This document shows positions 17,370 to 26,240 of a stretch of 64,000 nt of DNA, piece by piece (position 1 is the stretch's first letter; the number at the start of each line of letters is the position of its first letter). The notes below the pieces were generated by a model that had not been told where the DNA came from, did no database searches, and saw nothing but the letters and a program-made list of their open reading frames with translations. The DNA is from Limosilactobacillus oris DSM 4864 (lineage in GTDB: Bacteria; Bacillota; Bacilli; Lactobacillales; Lactobacillaceae): assembly GCF_001434465.1 (NCBI RefSeq), contig NZ_AZGE01000002.1, positions 124,001 to 188,000 on the forward strand, written 5' to 3'. Made by a program: the position numbers and the translations under genes.

Positions 17370-18486
17370 ATGGAATTAAGTGAAGCCAAGAAGAAAATAG
17401 AAGCAATGCAGCAGGAAGCTGCCCGCTTCGGGAGGTCTCTTTGACCTCGATGCCCTTGACGAGCAAATCGCGGAAAATGAGCACCAGATGGCCCAGCCTG
17501 ATTTTTGGAATGATAATGAAAGGGCTCAGAAGCTGATTAACGACAATAACGATTTGAAGGCCAAACGCGACACCTACGTTGCCCTCCGCGACCAGCTGGC
17601 GGACTTGGAAACAAACCTGGAACTGCTGGAATTAGAGCCGGATCCGGAGCTGGAAAAGGAGTTTGCGACTAGCTTTGCCCAAACTGAAGAGGCCTTGCAG
17701 CAGTACCGGCTTAACCAGCTGCTGAGTGAAAAATATGACAGCAAAAACGCCATTCTTGAAATCCACCCGGGGGCAGGGGGGACGGAAGCCCAGGACTGGG
17801 GTGAAATGCTCCTACGGATGTATGTCCGCTGGGCCGAACAGCACGGCTTGACGGTGGAGACGGCTAACTACGAGCCCGGTGAAGTCGCCGGGATCAAGAG
17901 TGTGACCCTGCTGATCAAGGGGCACAATGCCTTTGGCTACCTCCGCAGTGAAAAGGGGGTCCACCGGCTGGTCCGGATTTCACCATTTGATTCTGCTGGC
18001 CGGCGCCACACCTCATTTGCGTCGGTCGATGTAATGCCTGAACTGGATGATAGTGTCGAGGTTGACATTAACCCGGCCGACCTGCGGGTAGACACCTTCC
18101 GCTCCAGTGGGGCTGGTGGTCAGCACATTAACAAGACCGAATCGGCGGTCCGGATCACCCACCTGCCAACCGGACTGGTGGCTTCTTCACAGGCGGAGCG
18201 GTCGCAGTTGCTTAACCGGCAGACCGCGATGAATATGTTAAAGTCAAAGCTGTATGAACTAGAAGAGGAAAAGAAGGCTAAGGAGCGGGCTGAAATTGAG
18301 GGCGAACAGCTCGAGATTGGCTGGGGCTCCCAGATTCGCTCCTACGTTTTCCACCCCTACACTCTGGTAAAGGATAACCGGAGTGGCCATGAAACCCATA
18401 ATGGGCAAGCGGTGATGGACGGGGACCTCGATCCCTTCATCAATGCCTACCTGCAATGGAAACTCAGTCAGCAAAATCCGCAATAA
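17370..18486 (+). CDS. prfB: Peptide chain release factor 2 (programmed +1 frameshift)
   Basis: RF2 releases nascent chains at UGA and UAA. The first 24 codons (17370-17441) end at an in-frame TGA (17442-17444). A +1 shift on CTT leads into GAC (17443-17445) and a frame open to 18486, giving 371 residues, the expected size. The body shows the stop-codon reading motif SPF (VRISPFDSAGRRHTSF) and the catalytic GGQ (SSGAGGQHINKTESAVRITH). The start ATG follows TGGAGGAA by 7 bases. The internal frameshift makes RF2 level self-regulating: low RF2 raises shifting. Simple gene callers would report only a truncated ORF from 17488. Confidence 0.96.
17430..17445 (+). promoter_or_regulatory. RF2 programmed frameshift signal
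   Basis: GGGAGG (17430-17435), an internal Shine-Dalgarno, lies 3 bases before CTT-TGA-C (17439-17445), the arrangement of the classical AGGGGG-N3-CTTTGAC site. Confidence 0.93.
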
Positions 18487-18542
18487 AAGCGATTGCAGTT
18501 CCGCTGGAAAGTCGTTAAGATTTAAGGTAAAGGAGTGGTTAG

Positions 18543-18887
18543 ATGAGGGAAAGTCGACGGAAACGGTTAACCAGGTCCGGGTCTGACCGGATAATCGCCG
18601 GTGTCTTTGGGGGCTTTGGTCAGTACTTTAACTGCTCAGCAAACTTCCTGCGAGTGGCGTATGTGATCCTCAGCATCCTCAGTGGTATTGTCCCTGGCGT
18701 CATCATCTACATCATTATGGTGCTGATTATGCCGCCGGATCCCCAGCATCCCGGCTTTTTGGGCTTCATCAAAAGCCTGAGCGATTGGCAGCAGGGAGTA
18801 GCCACCAGCCACAATCAGCGGCGCAAGCGGCGGACGCTGACTGATGTAGAAGAAAAAGATATTAAAAGAAATGGAAGATCATCATGA
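18543..18887 (+). CDS. PspC domain membrane protein (YvlC-like)
   Basis: A 114-residue protein with an N-terminal PspC domain: basic start RRKRLTRSGSDRIIAGVFGGFGQYFNCSANFLRVAYVIL, then a hydrophobic segment (about 50-65) ending VLIMPPD, and a basic cytosolic tail. PspC proteins respond to envelope stress. It overlaps yvlD by 4 bases. B. subtilis has yvlC-yvlD upstream of hprK-lgt in the same order. AAGGAGTGG precedes the ATG. Confidence 0.88.
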   Translation: MRESRRKRLTRSGSDRIIAGVFGGFGQYFNCSANFLRVAYVILSILSGIVPGVIIYIIMVLIMPPDPQHPGFLGFIKSLSDWQQGVATSHNQRRKRRTLTDVEEKDIKRNGRSS

Positions 18888-19240
18888 CATTTTGGAAGAA
18901 AGTGCTAATTGACACTGTCCTGTTTATTGCCCTTGCCAGCTTATTTGTTGGTACGGGGATGTTCTATGTGGGCAGTGCCTGGATGGCCTTACTAGCGGCG
19001 TTTATTTTGGCAATTCTTAACGTCGCGGTTAAACCGATCCTATTGATTTTGTCACTGCCAATTAATATTTTGACCCTTGGTTTGTTCAGCATTGTTATTA
19101 ATGGCTTGATGCTTGAGCTGACCTCCCATTTGATTGGCTCTTACAATTTTGGCTTTTCATCTTTTTGGTCGGCAATGCTCATCGCCATCATCATGTCGGT
19201 CTGCAACACGATCATTAGTAGTCATCAGAATAATTATTAA
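18884..19240 (+). CDS. YvlD family four-helix membrane protein
   Basis: A 118-residue, four-TM protein of the mycobacterial phage holin-like/YvlD family: helices at about 8-27, 30-50, 53-78 and 88-110, with conserved NVAVKPILLILSLPINILTLGLF between. Despite the holin label it is a chromosomal envelope protein; in B. subtilis yvlD is in the sigma-W regulated yvlABCD operon. It starts at ATG 18884 inside the PspC gene (coupled) and lies 13 bases before hprK. Confidence 0.88.
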   Translation: MTFWKKVLIDTVLFIALASLFVGTGMFYVGSAWMALLAAFILAILNVAVKPILLILSLPINILTLGLFSIVINGLMLELTSHLIGSYNFGFSSFWSAMLIAIIMSVCNTIISSHQNNY

Positions 19241-19253
19241 GGAGTGAGCGAGC

Positions 19254-20207
19254 GTGCCAAACCATGTTACTGTGCAGGAATTAGTTGATAAGGTCCGTCT
19301 AAAGGTTTTGCAGGGGGAGGATTACCTTGGCCGCACCATAACGACCAGTGATATTTCCCGGCCGGCCTTGGAGTTTGCCGGTTACTTCAAGCACTATCCG
19401 GCCATGCGGATCCAGTTGCTCGGGATTACCGAAATTTCCTTCTCGAAGGACCTTACCCATGACCAGATGGTGGAGTACATGACACGGATGTGTACTCCGC
19501 AAACACCGTGCTTCGTCATCTCGACGAACCTACCGATCCCCGCGGAATTGAAAACGGCAGCGGAAGAGGCCCATATCCCAATCCTGGGGACCCACCTGAC
19601 TTCATCACAAATCCTAAGTAACATGACCTCCTACCTGTTGGGCCGGCTGGCCCCCCGGAAGTCGCTCCACGGGGTATTAGTTGACATCAGCGGGGTCGGT
19701 GTCCTGATTACCGGTGACTCTGGTGTTGGTAAGAGTGAAACGGCCTTGGAATTGGTTCGGCGCGGTCACCGGCTAGTCGCGGATGACCGGGTGGAGGTCT
19801 ACGCGCGGGACGAGCAAACCCTGATTGGGACAGCCCCGGCGATTTTGCAGCACCTGATGGAAATTCGGGGAATTGGAATCATTGATGTTTCGACCCTTTA
19901 CGGGACCGGGGCGATTATGCCGGTGGACAACATCAGTCTGATCGTTCACCTGGAGACCTGGACACCGGATACCAAGTTTGACCGCCTGGGGGACCGGGGG
20001 GATACCCAAACCATTCAGGGGGTTATCCTGCCGAAGGTCTCGGTACCTGTTAAAACGGGGCGGAACCTCGCTATCATCATTGAATCAGCGGCGATGAACT
20101 ACCGGGCCGAGACGATGGGCTACGACGCTACGAAGACTTTTGATGAAAACCTGAACCGGCTGATCAAGCAGAATTCGGCTCGTGATAGCAAGGAGCAGGG
20201 GAAGTAA
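19254..20207 (+). CDS. hprK: HPr kinase/phosphorylase
   Basis: A bifunctional enzyme that phosphorylates HPr on Ser46 (ATP or PPi) and removes it again, feeding carbon catabolite control through CcpA. The 317-residue product has the N-terminal DRTGG-like domain and a C-terminal kinase domain with the P-loop GDSGVGKSETAL (about 153-164) and the signature LMEIRGIGIIDVSTLYG. Start GTG 19254 follows AAGGAGTGAG. TAATG at the 3' end couples it to lgt. Its substrate gene ptsH is not in the window. Confidence 0.97.
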   Translation: MPNHVTVQELVDKVRLKVLQGEDYLGRTITTSDISRPALEFAGYFKHYPAMRIQLLGITEISFSKDLTHDQMVEYMTRMCTPQTPCFVISTNLPIPAELKTAAEEAHIPILGTHLTSSQILSNMTSYLLGRLAPRKSLHGVLVDISGVGVLITGDSGVGKSETALELVRRGHRLVADDRVEVYARDEQTLIGTAPAILQHLMEIRGIGIIDVSTLYGTGAIMPVDNISLIVHLETWTPDTKFDRLGDRGDTQTIQGVILPKVSVPVKTGRNLAIIIESAAMNYRAETMGYDATKTFDENLNRLIKQNSARDSKEQGK

Positions 20208-21022
20208 TGGCGGCGGTAGCAGCGGCGCTGAACCCGATTGCTTTTCAGCTCGGCGCCATCCAGGTTCACTGGTACGGAATCATCATCGCCAGCGGGGTTG
20301 TGCTAGCGCTGGTTCTAGCGGTTCGCGAGGGCCAGCGGCTAGGAATCCCTGAGGACGACTTTTACGATTACCTGCTCTGGGCAATTCCCACAGCGATTAT
20401 TTGTGCCCGGCTTTACTACGTAGCCTTTCAGTGGCCGTACTATTTCCGCCACCCGGGAGAAATTATCGCGGTCTGGGACGGCGGCATTGCAATCTACGGC
20501 GCAATCATCGGGGGCTTTATCACCCTGGTAGTTTTTTGCCGCCAGCGTCACTTAAAGCTCTGGACCATGCTGGATGTTATTTCACCAACGCTGATTATGG
20601 CGCAGGGAATTGGCCGGTGGGGCAACTTTATGAACCAGGAAGCCTTTGGCGGGGTTACTAGCCGGGCAGCCTTGGTTGCCCAGCACATTCCCGCTTGGAT
20701 CATTAACCAGATGAACATCGGCGGTGCTTACCGGGTGCCGACCTTTCTATATGAGTCACTCTGGGACCTCAGTGGTTTTGTCCTCTTGATGCTTTTGCGG
20801 CACCGTCCCCACCTGTTCAAGCAGGGGGAAGTCTTTTTGACTTACGTGATCTGGTATGCCGCGGGGCGATTCGTCATTGAGGGACTGCGGACTGATAGTT
20901 TGATGCTGGGGCCAATCCGGATTTCCCAGCTGCTATCCGTGCTTTTCCTGGTCGCCGCACTGGTTGTCATGGTTGCCCGGCGACGGACGAAGAAGTTGGC
21001 ATGGTATTGGACAAGTAAATAG
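20207..21022 (+). CDS. lgt: Prolipoprotein diacylglyceryl transferase
   Basis: Transfers a diacylglyceryl group from phosphatidylglycerol to the lipobox Cys of prolipoproteins, in the membrane. The 271-residue protein has seven hydrophobic segments, the motif WDGGIAIYGAIIGG and the Lgt signature IGRWGNFMNQEAFGG, plus the conserved VPTFLYESLWDL. The start codon overlaps the hprK stop (TAATG). Part of the hprK-lgt-gpsA-galU run. Confidence 0.96.
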   Translation: MAAVAAALNPIAFQLGAIQVHWYGIIIASGVVLALVLAVREGQRLGIPEDDFYDYLLWAIPTAIICARLYYVAFQWPYYFRHPGEIIAVWDGGIAIYGAIIGGFITLVVFCRQRHLKLWTMLDVISPTLIMAQGIGRWGNFMNQEAFGGVTSRAALVAQHIPAWIINQMNIGGAYRVPTFLYESLWDLSGFVLLMLLRHRPHLFKQGEVFLTYVIWYAAGRFVIEGLRTDSLMLGPIRISQLLSVLFLVAALVVMVARRRTKKLAWYWTSK

Positions 21023-21045
21023 GATTTTAGTTAAGGAGAATGGTT

Positions 21046-22062
21046 ATGGCAGAAAAAATTGCAGTTTTAGGTGCAGGCTCATGGGGAAGTACCCTTGCTA
21101 ATATGCTGGTAGAAAATGGTCATTCCGTGATGTTGTGGGCGCGCAACCAAAAACAGGTCGACCGTCTAAACACCGAACATCGCAATCCAGAATACATGAA
21201 GGACCTTGTCTATTCCGATCAGTTAGTTGCTACCACTGATATGCGGGCGGCCGTTAAGGATGCCGCGGTTATTCTGATCGTCATCCCGACCAAGGGCCTT
21301 CGCCAGGTCGCCAAACAGTTGGATCAATTGCTAGGGGAACTCCAGCAGCAGCCGTTGATCATTCACGCGACCAAGGGACTGGAGCAAAACACCTATAAGC
21401 GACCATCCGAAATGCTGAAAGAGGAAATTGCCCCTGAGCACCGGCGGGGGATCGTGGTACTGTCTGGTCCTAGTCATGCGGAGGACGTTGCCATCAAGGA
21501 CATGACTGCGGTCACGGCAGCCAGCACGGAGATTGATAATGCCAAGGAAGTCCAGAAGCTCTTTAGTAATTCCTATTTCCGGGTCTACACCAACGATGAC
21601 GTAATCGGAGCTGAATTTGGCGCGGCCTTGAAAAATATTATTGCCATCGGGGCGGGGGCGCTCCAGGGACTGGGCTACCACGATAACGCCCGGGCGGCCC
21701 TGATTACCCGGGGACTTGCCGAGATTCGCCGGCTCGGGGTTGCCTTTGGTGCGAACCCAATGACCTTCATTGGCCTGTCCGGGGTCGGTGACCTGGTAGT
21801 AACGGCGACGAGTAAGAATTCACGAAACTGGCGGGCTGGCTACCAGCTAGGCCAGGGGCAAAAACTCGCTGACGTGATTCAAAACATGGGAATGGTAATT
21901 GAAGGGGTCTACACGACAAAGGCGGCCTACGAGCTGAGCCGGAAGCGCCAAGTCAAGATGCCGATTACCGAGGCCTTGTATGAAGTCCTCTACTCTGGCA
22001 AGGACATCAAGGATGCTATTTCCCAGCTGATGAGTCGGGACTTAACGTCAGAAATCGAATAA
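21046..22062 (+). CDS. gpsA: NAD(P)-dependent glycerol-3-phosphate dehydrogenase
   Basis: Reduces dihydroxyacetone phosphate to sn-glycerol 3-phosphate for phospholipid synthesis, cytosolic. The 338-residue enzyme has the Rossmann motif VLGAGSWGSTLANML, the catalytic-Lys region FGAALKNIIAIGAG and the C-terminal GLSGVGDLVVTATSKNSRN. Two in-frame ATGs occur; the second (21046) is 7 bases after AAGGAG and is chosen, while the first is almost on top of it. It supplies lipid backbone beside lgt. Confidence 0.95.
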   Translation: MAEKIAVLGAGSWGSTLANMLVENGHSVMLWARNQKQVDRLNTEHRNPEYMKDLVYSDQLVATTDMRAAVKDAAVILIVIPTKGLRQVAKQLDQLLGELQQQPLIIHATKGLEQNTYKRPSEMLKEEIAPEHRRGIVVLSGPSHAEDVAIKDMTAVTAASTEIDNAKEVQKLFSNSYFRVYTNDDVIGAEFGAALKNIIAIGAGALQGLGYHDNARAALITRGLAEIRRLGVAFGANPMTFIGLSGVGDLVVTATSKNSRNWRAGYQLGQGQKLADVIQNMGMVIEGVYTTKAAYELSRKRQVKMPITEALYEVLYSGKDIKDAISQLMSRDLTSEIE

Positions 22063-22126
22063 ATATGGTAAAATACTCTTGGAAGACTTTGAGAGAAATT
22101 GAAGTTACGAAAGGACTTATATTGTT

Positions 22127-23035
22127 ATGAAACGTGTTCGCAAGGCAATCATCCCAGCAGCGGGATTAGGTACTCGTTTTTTGCCTGCTACTAAGGCATT
22201 AGCCAAGGAAATGCTGCCAATCGTTGATAAGCCAACGATCCAATTCATTGTTGAGGAAGCACGCAAGTCGGGGATCGAAGACATCGTCGTTGTTGATGGT
22301 AAGAATAAGCGGTCAATCGAAGACCACTTCGATTCCAATCCAGAATTGGAAGATAACCTCCGCTCCAAGCATAAGGATGAGATGCTGAAGCTGGTAGAAG
22401 AAACGACGGACGTCAACATTTACTTTATCCGCCAATCCCACCCGCGGGGGCTCGGGGATGCCGTGCTGACTGCGCGGGACTTTATTGGTGACGAACCGTT
22501 TGTGGTAATGTTGGGTGACGACTTGAACAACATTAACAACAACGGCCAGCCGCTGACGAAGGAACTGATTGAAAGCTACCAGCAGACTGGCGCTTCGACC
22601 CTGGCGGTAATGCGGGTTCCTCACGAAGATACCGCTAAGTATGGTGTGATTAACCCAAGCAAGGAAGTTACCCCGGGTCTGTACAACGTGACGAGCTTTG
22701 TAGAAAAGCCCGCACCAAAGGACGCACCAAGTGATTTAGCCATCATCGGCCGCTACGTCTTTACGCCAGAAATCTTTGACGTCTTGGCTAAGACTAAGCC
22801 GGGCAAGGGGAACGAAATCCAATTGACTGATGCTATCGATACTCTGAACCAAACTCAACGCGTCTTTGCCCGTGAATACAAGGGTGACCGTTACGACGTT
22901 GGTAACAAGTTTGGCTGGGTCAAGACTAACATCGAATATGGGTTGAAGCATCCCCAAGTCAAGGATGAGCTGCGTGAATACATCAAGGCATTAGGAGCCC
23001 AACTGACAGCTGAAGACAAGAAGAGCAGCAAGTAA
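22127..23035 (+). CDS. galU: UTP-glucose-1-phosphate uridylyltransferase
   Basis: Makes UDP-glucose from UTP and glucose 1-phosphate for glycolipids, teichoic acid decoration and polysaccharides. The 302 residues open with the nucleotidyltransferase signature [29 protein letters not shown], and include VVMLGDDL and [18 protein letters not shown]. Start ATG follows AAAGGA. It works downstream of the phosphoglucomutase encoded at 24.4 kb, which makes its substrate. A terminator follows. Confidence 0.96.
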   Translation: MKRVRKAIIPAAGLGTRFLPATKALAKEMLPIVDKPTIQFIVEEARKSGIEDIVVVDGKNKRSIEDHFDSNPELEDNLRSKHKDEMLKLVEETTDVNIYFIRQSHPRGLGDAVLTARDFIGDEPFVVMLGDDLNNINNNGQPLTKELIESYQQTGASTLAVMRVPHEDTAKYGVINPSKEVTPGLYNVTSFVEKPAPKDAPSDLAIIGRYVFTPEIFDVLAKTKPGKGNEIQLTDAIDTLNQTQRVFAREYKGDRYDVGNKFGWVKTNIEYGLKHPQVKDELREYIKALGAQLTAEDKKSSK

Positions 23036-23043
23036 GCACGAAT

Positions 23044-23079
23044 AAGGTACCGCGGCTAATTTGGTCATGGCACCTTTTT
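23044..23079 (+). terminator. Probable terminator after galU
   Basis: AAGGTACC pairs, with one mismatch, with GGCACCTT and is followed by TTTTTC. Confidence 0.65.
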
Positions 23080-23114
23080 CTTATTTTTAGTAAGCAAAAT
23101 GATAGACAAACTGT

Positions 23115-23142
23115 TTGTCAACGATTATCATGTGGATAGTAA
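23115..23142 (+). promoter_or_regulatory. Possible trxB promoter
   Basis: TTGTCA (23115-23120), 16-base spacer, TAGTAA (23137-23142), 12 bases before AGGAGGA. Confidence 0.4.
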
Positions 23143-23164
23143 TTCGCTTGAGGAGGAATGAATC

Positions 23165-24097
23165 ATGGCAGAAGAGAAAAAATACGATGTCATTATTATC
23201 GGTGCCGGCCCTGGTGGGATGACGACGGCGCTGTACGCTTCACGAGCTAACTTGAAGGTTGTCATGCTGGACCGGGGAGCTTATGGTGGTAACCTCAACA
23301 ACACTGCTTCAATCGTGAACTACTCCGGCTTCAAGGACGTGCAAGGTCCAGAGCTGGCGGAAAAGATGTACCAGGGAGCAACCCAGTTTGGTGCAGAATA
23401 TGCCTACGGAACCGTTACGAAGGTTGAAGTCGATGGGGCGAACAAGAAGGTCACGACTGATATGGGGGAAACCTATGTTGCCCCCGTTGTGGTAATTGGG
23501 ACCGGTTCTGACCACCGCAAGCTCGGCGTACCGGGTGAAGAAGAGTTTGGTGGCCGGGGCGTTTCCTACTGTGCAGTCTGCGACGGGGCCTTCTTTAAGG
23601 GCAAGCACTTGGTTGTTGTCGGTGGCGGTGACTCCGCGGTGGAAGAAGGGCTCTACCTAACCCAGCTGGCTTCCAAGGTGACTGTTCTGGTACGGCGAGG
23701 TGAACTCCGGGCTCAACCAATGCTCCAGGATGAGGCCAAGAAGAACCCAAAGATGGAGTTTGTCTTCAACACGAGCGTTACTGAGATCATGGGTGATGAC
23801 GTCAAGGTGACTGGCGTCAAGACCCACAACAACGAAACCGGTGAAGATGGTGAACTGGCAGCCGATGGGGTCTTTATCTATGTCGGTAATATCCCGCTGA
23901 CTAAGCCCTTTGCCGACCTGGGAATCCTGGACGACCAGGGCTGGGTCAAGACTGATACCGTGATGCAGACCAGCATTCCGGGAATCTATGCCATCGGTGA
24001 TGTGCGCGAAACGCCGCTGCGGCAGATCGCCACTGCCGTTGGGGACGGTGCCATTGCCGGTCAACAGGTTTTCCAATACATCAAGAGTCAGGAATAA
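23165..24097 (+). CDS. trxB: Thioredoxin reductase
   Basis: An NADPH-dependent FAD flavoprotein that reduces thioredoxin, cytosolic. The 310 residues show the FAD motif IIGAGPGGMTTALYASRA near the start, the redox-active CAVCDG, the NADPH motif VVGGGDSAVEEGLYL and the C-terminal FAD motif PGIYAIGDVR. AGGAGGA precedes the ATG. It has its own promoter region and a perfect 12-bp terminator, so appears monocistronic. Confidence 0.96.
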   Translation: MAEEKKYDVIIIGAGPGGMTTALYASRANLKVVMLDRGAYGGNLNNTASIVNYSGFKDVQGPELAEKMYQGATQFGAEYAYGTVTKVEVDGANKKVTTDMGETYVAPVVVIGTGSDHRKLGVPGEEEFGGRGVSYCAVCDGAFFKGKHLVVVGGGDSAVEEGLYLTQLASKVTVLVRRGELRAQPMLQDEAKKNPKMEFVFNTSVTEIMGDDVKVTGVKTHNNETGEDGELAADGVFIYVGNIPLTKPFADLGILDDQGWVKTDTVMQTSIPGIYAIGDVRETPLRQIATAVGDGAIAGQQVFQYIKSQE

Positions 24098-24109
24098 TAA
24101 TCTGATGAC

Positions 24110-24150
24110 AAAATCCGCTCAACGGACAAGATGTTCGCTGAGCGGATTTT
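24110..24150 (+). terminator. Intrinsic terminator after trxB
   Basis: AAAATCCGCTCA (24110-24121) pairs perfectly with TGAGCGGATTTT (24139-24150). The gap from here to pgcA (about 200 bases) shows only promoter-like AT-rich sequence. Confidence 0.9.
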
Positions 24151-24353
24151 ATTATTCTTCTTGCCAGGATGACATTTACGCAGCTGATCTGAGTTACTAC
24201 CCAATCAGTAAGTTTTTAACCACCACTGGCCGCTGCCTGAAAAATTTTCCAGTGCTTTGAATAAAAGTTTAGTAAAACAATGAGTAAAAACGGCACCCAC
24301 CAGGAAGATGCGGTATACTATGTACAGATTAAAGAAGTAAAGGAGACTTTATT

Positions 24354-26081
24354 GTGAGCTGGAAAGACACATACCAAGTATGGAAAGAGCGGACTGATTT
24401 AGAGCCTAAACTCAAGCAAGAATTAGCCGCCATGACCGATGAACAGGAAATCAAAGACGCCTTTTATGGCCCACTGTCCTTTGGTACCGCCGGAATGCGG
24501 GGCTTGATGGGACCCGGAATCAACCGGATGAACGTGTACACGGTTCGGCAAGCAACGGAAGGTTTGGCTACTCTGATGGATTCACTCGGCGATGAAGTCA
24601 AGCAGCGCGGGGTGGCGATTGGCTATGATTCCCGGCACAACTCCTACCGCTTCGCCCATGACTCCGCTCGGGTGCTGGGAGCGCACGGGATTAAGGTTTA
24701 CATCTACGACAACGTTCGGCCAACGCCTGAATTATCATTTGCCGTTCGCCAGATGGAAACTTACGCTGGAATTATGATTACTGCCAGCCACAATCCGAAG
24801 GAATACAACGGTTACAAGATTTACGGTGAAGATGGGGGCCAGATGCCGCCGAAGGAATCCGACATGATGACCGGCTACATCCGCAAGATTGATGACATCT
24901 TCGACATCCAACTAGCCGATGAGCAGGAAATGCTGGATAACGGCTTGGAAACCATCATGGGTGAAGACGTTGACCATGCCTACCTCCAACTGGCAAAGGA
25001 AGTCACGGTCAACCCTGAACTGGCTAAGCAGTATGGCAAGGACATGAAGTTCGTCTTCACGCCCCTGTGCGGAACTGGCCGGATGCTGGGTGAACGGGCC
25101 CTCCGTCAAGCCGGCTTTACCAACTTTACGATTGAACCTACCGAAGCCCAACCGAATGGTGACTTTCCTGGCTTGGAGCACCCGAACCCAGAGTTCCCCG
25201 AAGCCTTCGTTCGCTCAATTGCCCTAGGGAAGAAGATTGACGCTGACGTCCTGATTGCGACCGACCCAGACGCGGACCGACTGGGGTGTGCCGTTCGCCA
25301 GCCAGACGGTGAATACCAGTTGCTGACGGGGAACCAGATTGCCACGATTATGCTGGCCTACATCCTGGAAGCCCGGAAGCAGGCGGGGACCCTGCCAAAG
25401 AATGCGGCGGCTGTTAAGTCAATCGTTTCCACCAACTTTGCGGCTAAGGTTGCCGCGAGCTACGGTGTCGATATGATTAACGTCCTGACCGGTTTCAAGT
25501 GGATTGCGGACCAGATTCACCAGTACGAAACTGGCAAGGCTGACCACACCTTCATGTTTGGCTTTGAGGAAAGCTACGGCTACCTGATTAAGCCATTCGT
25601 TCGGGACAAGGACGCCATCCAGTCACTGACCCTGCTGGCAGAAGTTGCTGCTTACTACCGGAGTCGTGACATGACCCTGTACGATGGCTTACAGGAACTC
25701 TTTAAGAAGTACGGCTACTTCCGTGAAAAGACGATTGCCAACACTTACGCCGGGGTCGACGGTCCTGCTAAGATTCAGAACTTAATGAAGAAGTTCCGGG
25801 AAGAAGCTCCAGCTGACTTTGCTGGTCACAAGGTGGCAGTCACCGAGGACTTCTCCAAGGGCACGAAGACGACCGCTGACGGCCAGGTCAGTGAGTTGGG
25901 GATTCCAGAATCCAACGTCCTCCGCTACGTCTTGGACGACGAAACTTGGATTGCTATTCGCCCATCCGGAACTGAACCAAAGCTGAAGTTCTACATCGGT
26001 ACTAGCGCTGACTCACTGGACAAAGCCAATGCTAAACTGGCTGACTTTGAAAAGGCACTGCAAGCATTTGCCGAAGAATAA
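24354..26081 (+). CDS. pgcA: Alpha-phosphoglucomutase (phospho-sugar mutase)
   Basis: Interconverts glucose 6-phosphate and glucose 1-phosphate, linking glycolysis to UDP-glucose made by GalU. The 575-residue protein has the phospho-serine loop TASHNPKEYNGYK, the metal loop TDPDADRLG, the sugar-binding loop GFEESYGYL and the phosphate-binding RPSGTEPKLKFYI. It starts at GTG 24354 after AAAGGAG. Ended by a hairpin terminator. Length matches the B. subtilis PgcA type rather than the 450-residue GlmM type. Confidence 0.93.
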   Translation: MSWKDTYQVWKERTDLEPKLKQELAAMTDEQEIKDAFYGPLSFGTAGMRGLMGPGINRMNVYTVRQATEGLATLMDSLGDEVKQRGVAIGYDSRHNSYRFAHDSARVLGAHGIKVYIYDNVRPTPELSFAVRQMETYAGIMITASHNPKEYNGYKIYGEDGGQMPPKESDMMTGYIRKIDDIFDIQLADEQEMLDNGLETIMGEDVDHAYLQLAKEVTVNPELAKQYGKDMKFVFTPLCGTGRMLGERALRQAGFTNFTIEPTEAQPNGDFPGLEHPNPEFPEAFVRSIALGKKIDADVLIATDPDADRLGCAVRQPDGEYQLLTGNQIATIMLAYILEARKQAGTLPKNAAAVKSIVSTNFAAKVAASYGVDMINVLTGFKWIADQIHQYETGKADHTFMFGFEESYGYLIKPFVRDKDAIQSLTLLAEVAAYYRSRDMTLYDGLQELFKKYGYFREKTIANTYAGVDGPAKIQNLMKKFREEAPADFAGHKVAVTEDFSKGTKTTADGQVSELGIPESNVLRYVLDDETWIAIRPSGTEPKLKFYIGTSADSLDKANAKLADFEKALQAFAEE

Positions 26082-26100
26082 ATTAATTTGAAATCAAATG

Positions 26101-26139
26101 GGGCTGTGAGGTGGCTGAAACCACGTCGCGGCTCTTTTT
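26101..26139 (+). terminator. Intrinsic terminator after pgcA
   Basis: GGGCTGTGAGGTGG pairs with CCACGTCGCGGCTC (several G-U pairs, one mismatch), followed by TTTTTA. Confidence 0.75.
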
Positions 26140-26154
26140 ATAATGGTCAGATTA

Positions 26155-26184
26155 TTAGACGAATGCATGTTTGCATGATACACT
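26155..26184 (+). promoter_or_regulatory. uvrB promoter with LexA-like box
   Basis: TTAGAC (26155-26160) and TACACT (26179-26184), 18-base spacer. CGAATGCATGTTTG (26160-26173) lies in the spacer and matches the Gram-positive SOS box CGAACNNNNGTTCG at 8 of 10 fixed positions, suggesting LexA control of uvrBA. Confidence 0.6.
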
Positions 26185-26240
26185 AAAATGTGTCTAAATT
26201 AGCGGTATGGCGCCGCAATAAGCAACGGGAGGAACAGCTT

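Noticed and set aside
17442-17444. In-frame TGA in prfB as a nonsense mutation
   Set aside because: The sequence context is the standard RF2 autoregulatory frameshift signal.
17299-17484. Reverse-strand frame over the prfB start
   Set aside because: Antisense to the frameshifted RF2 N-terminus, which is better supported.
18884-19240. Phage holin, implying a prophage
   Set aside because: This is the chromosomal YvlD family in its conserved place before hprK-lgt; no phage genes are near.
23988-24260. Forward 90-codon open frame at the trxB 3' end
   Set aside because: It overlaps trxB in another frame and reads through the trxB terminator; no RBS.
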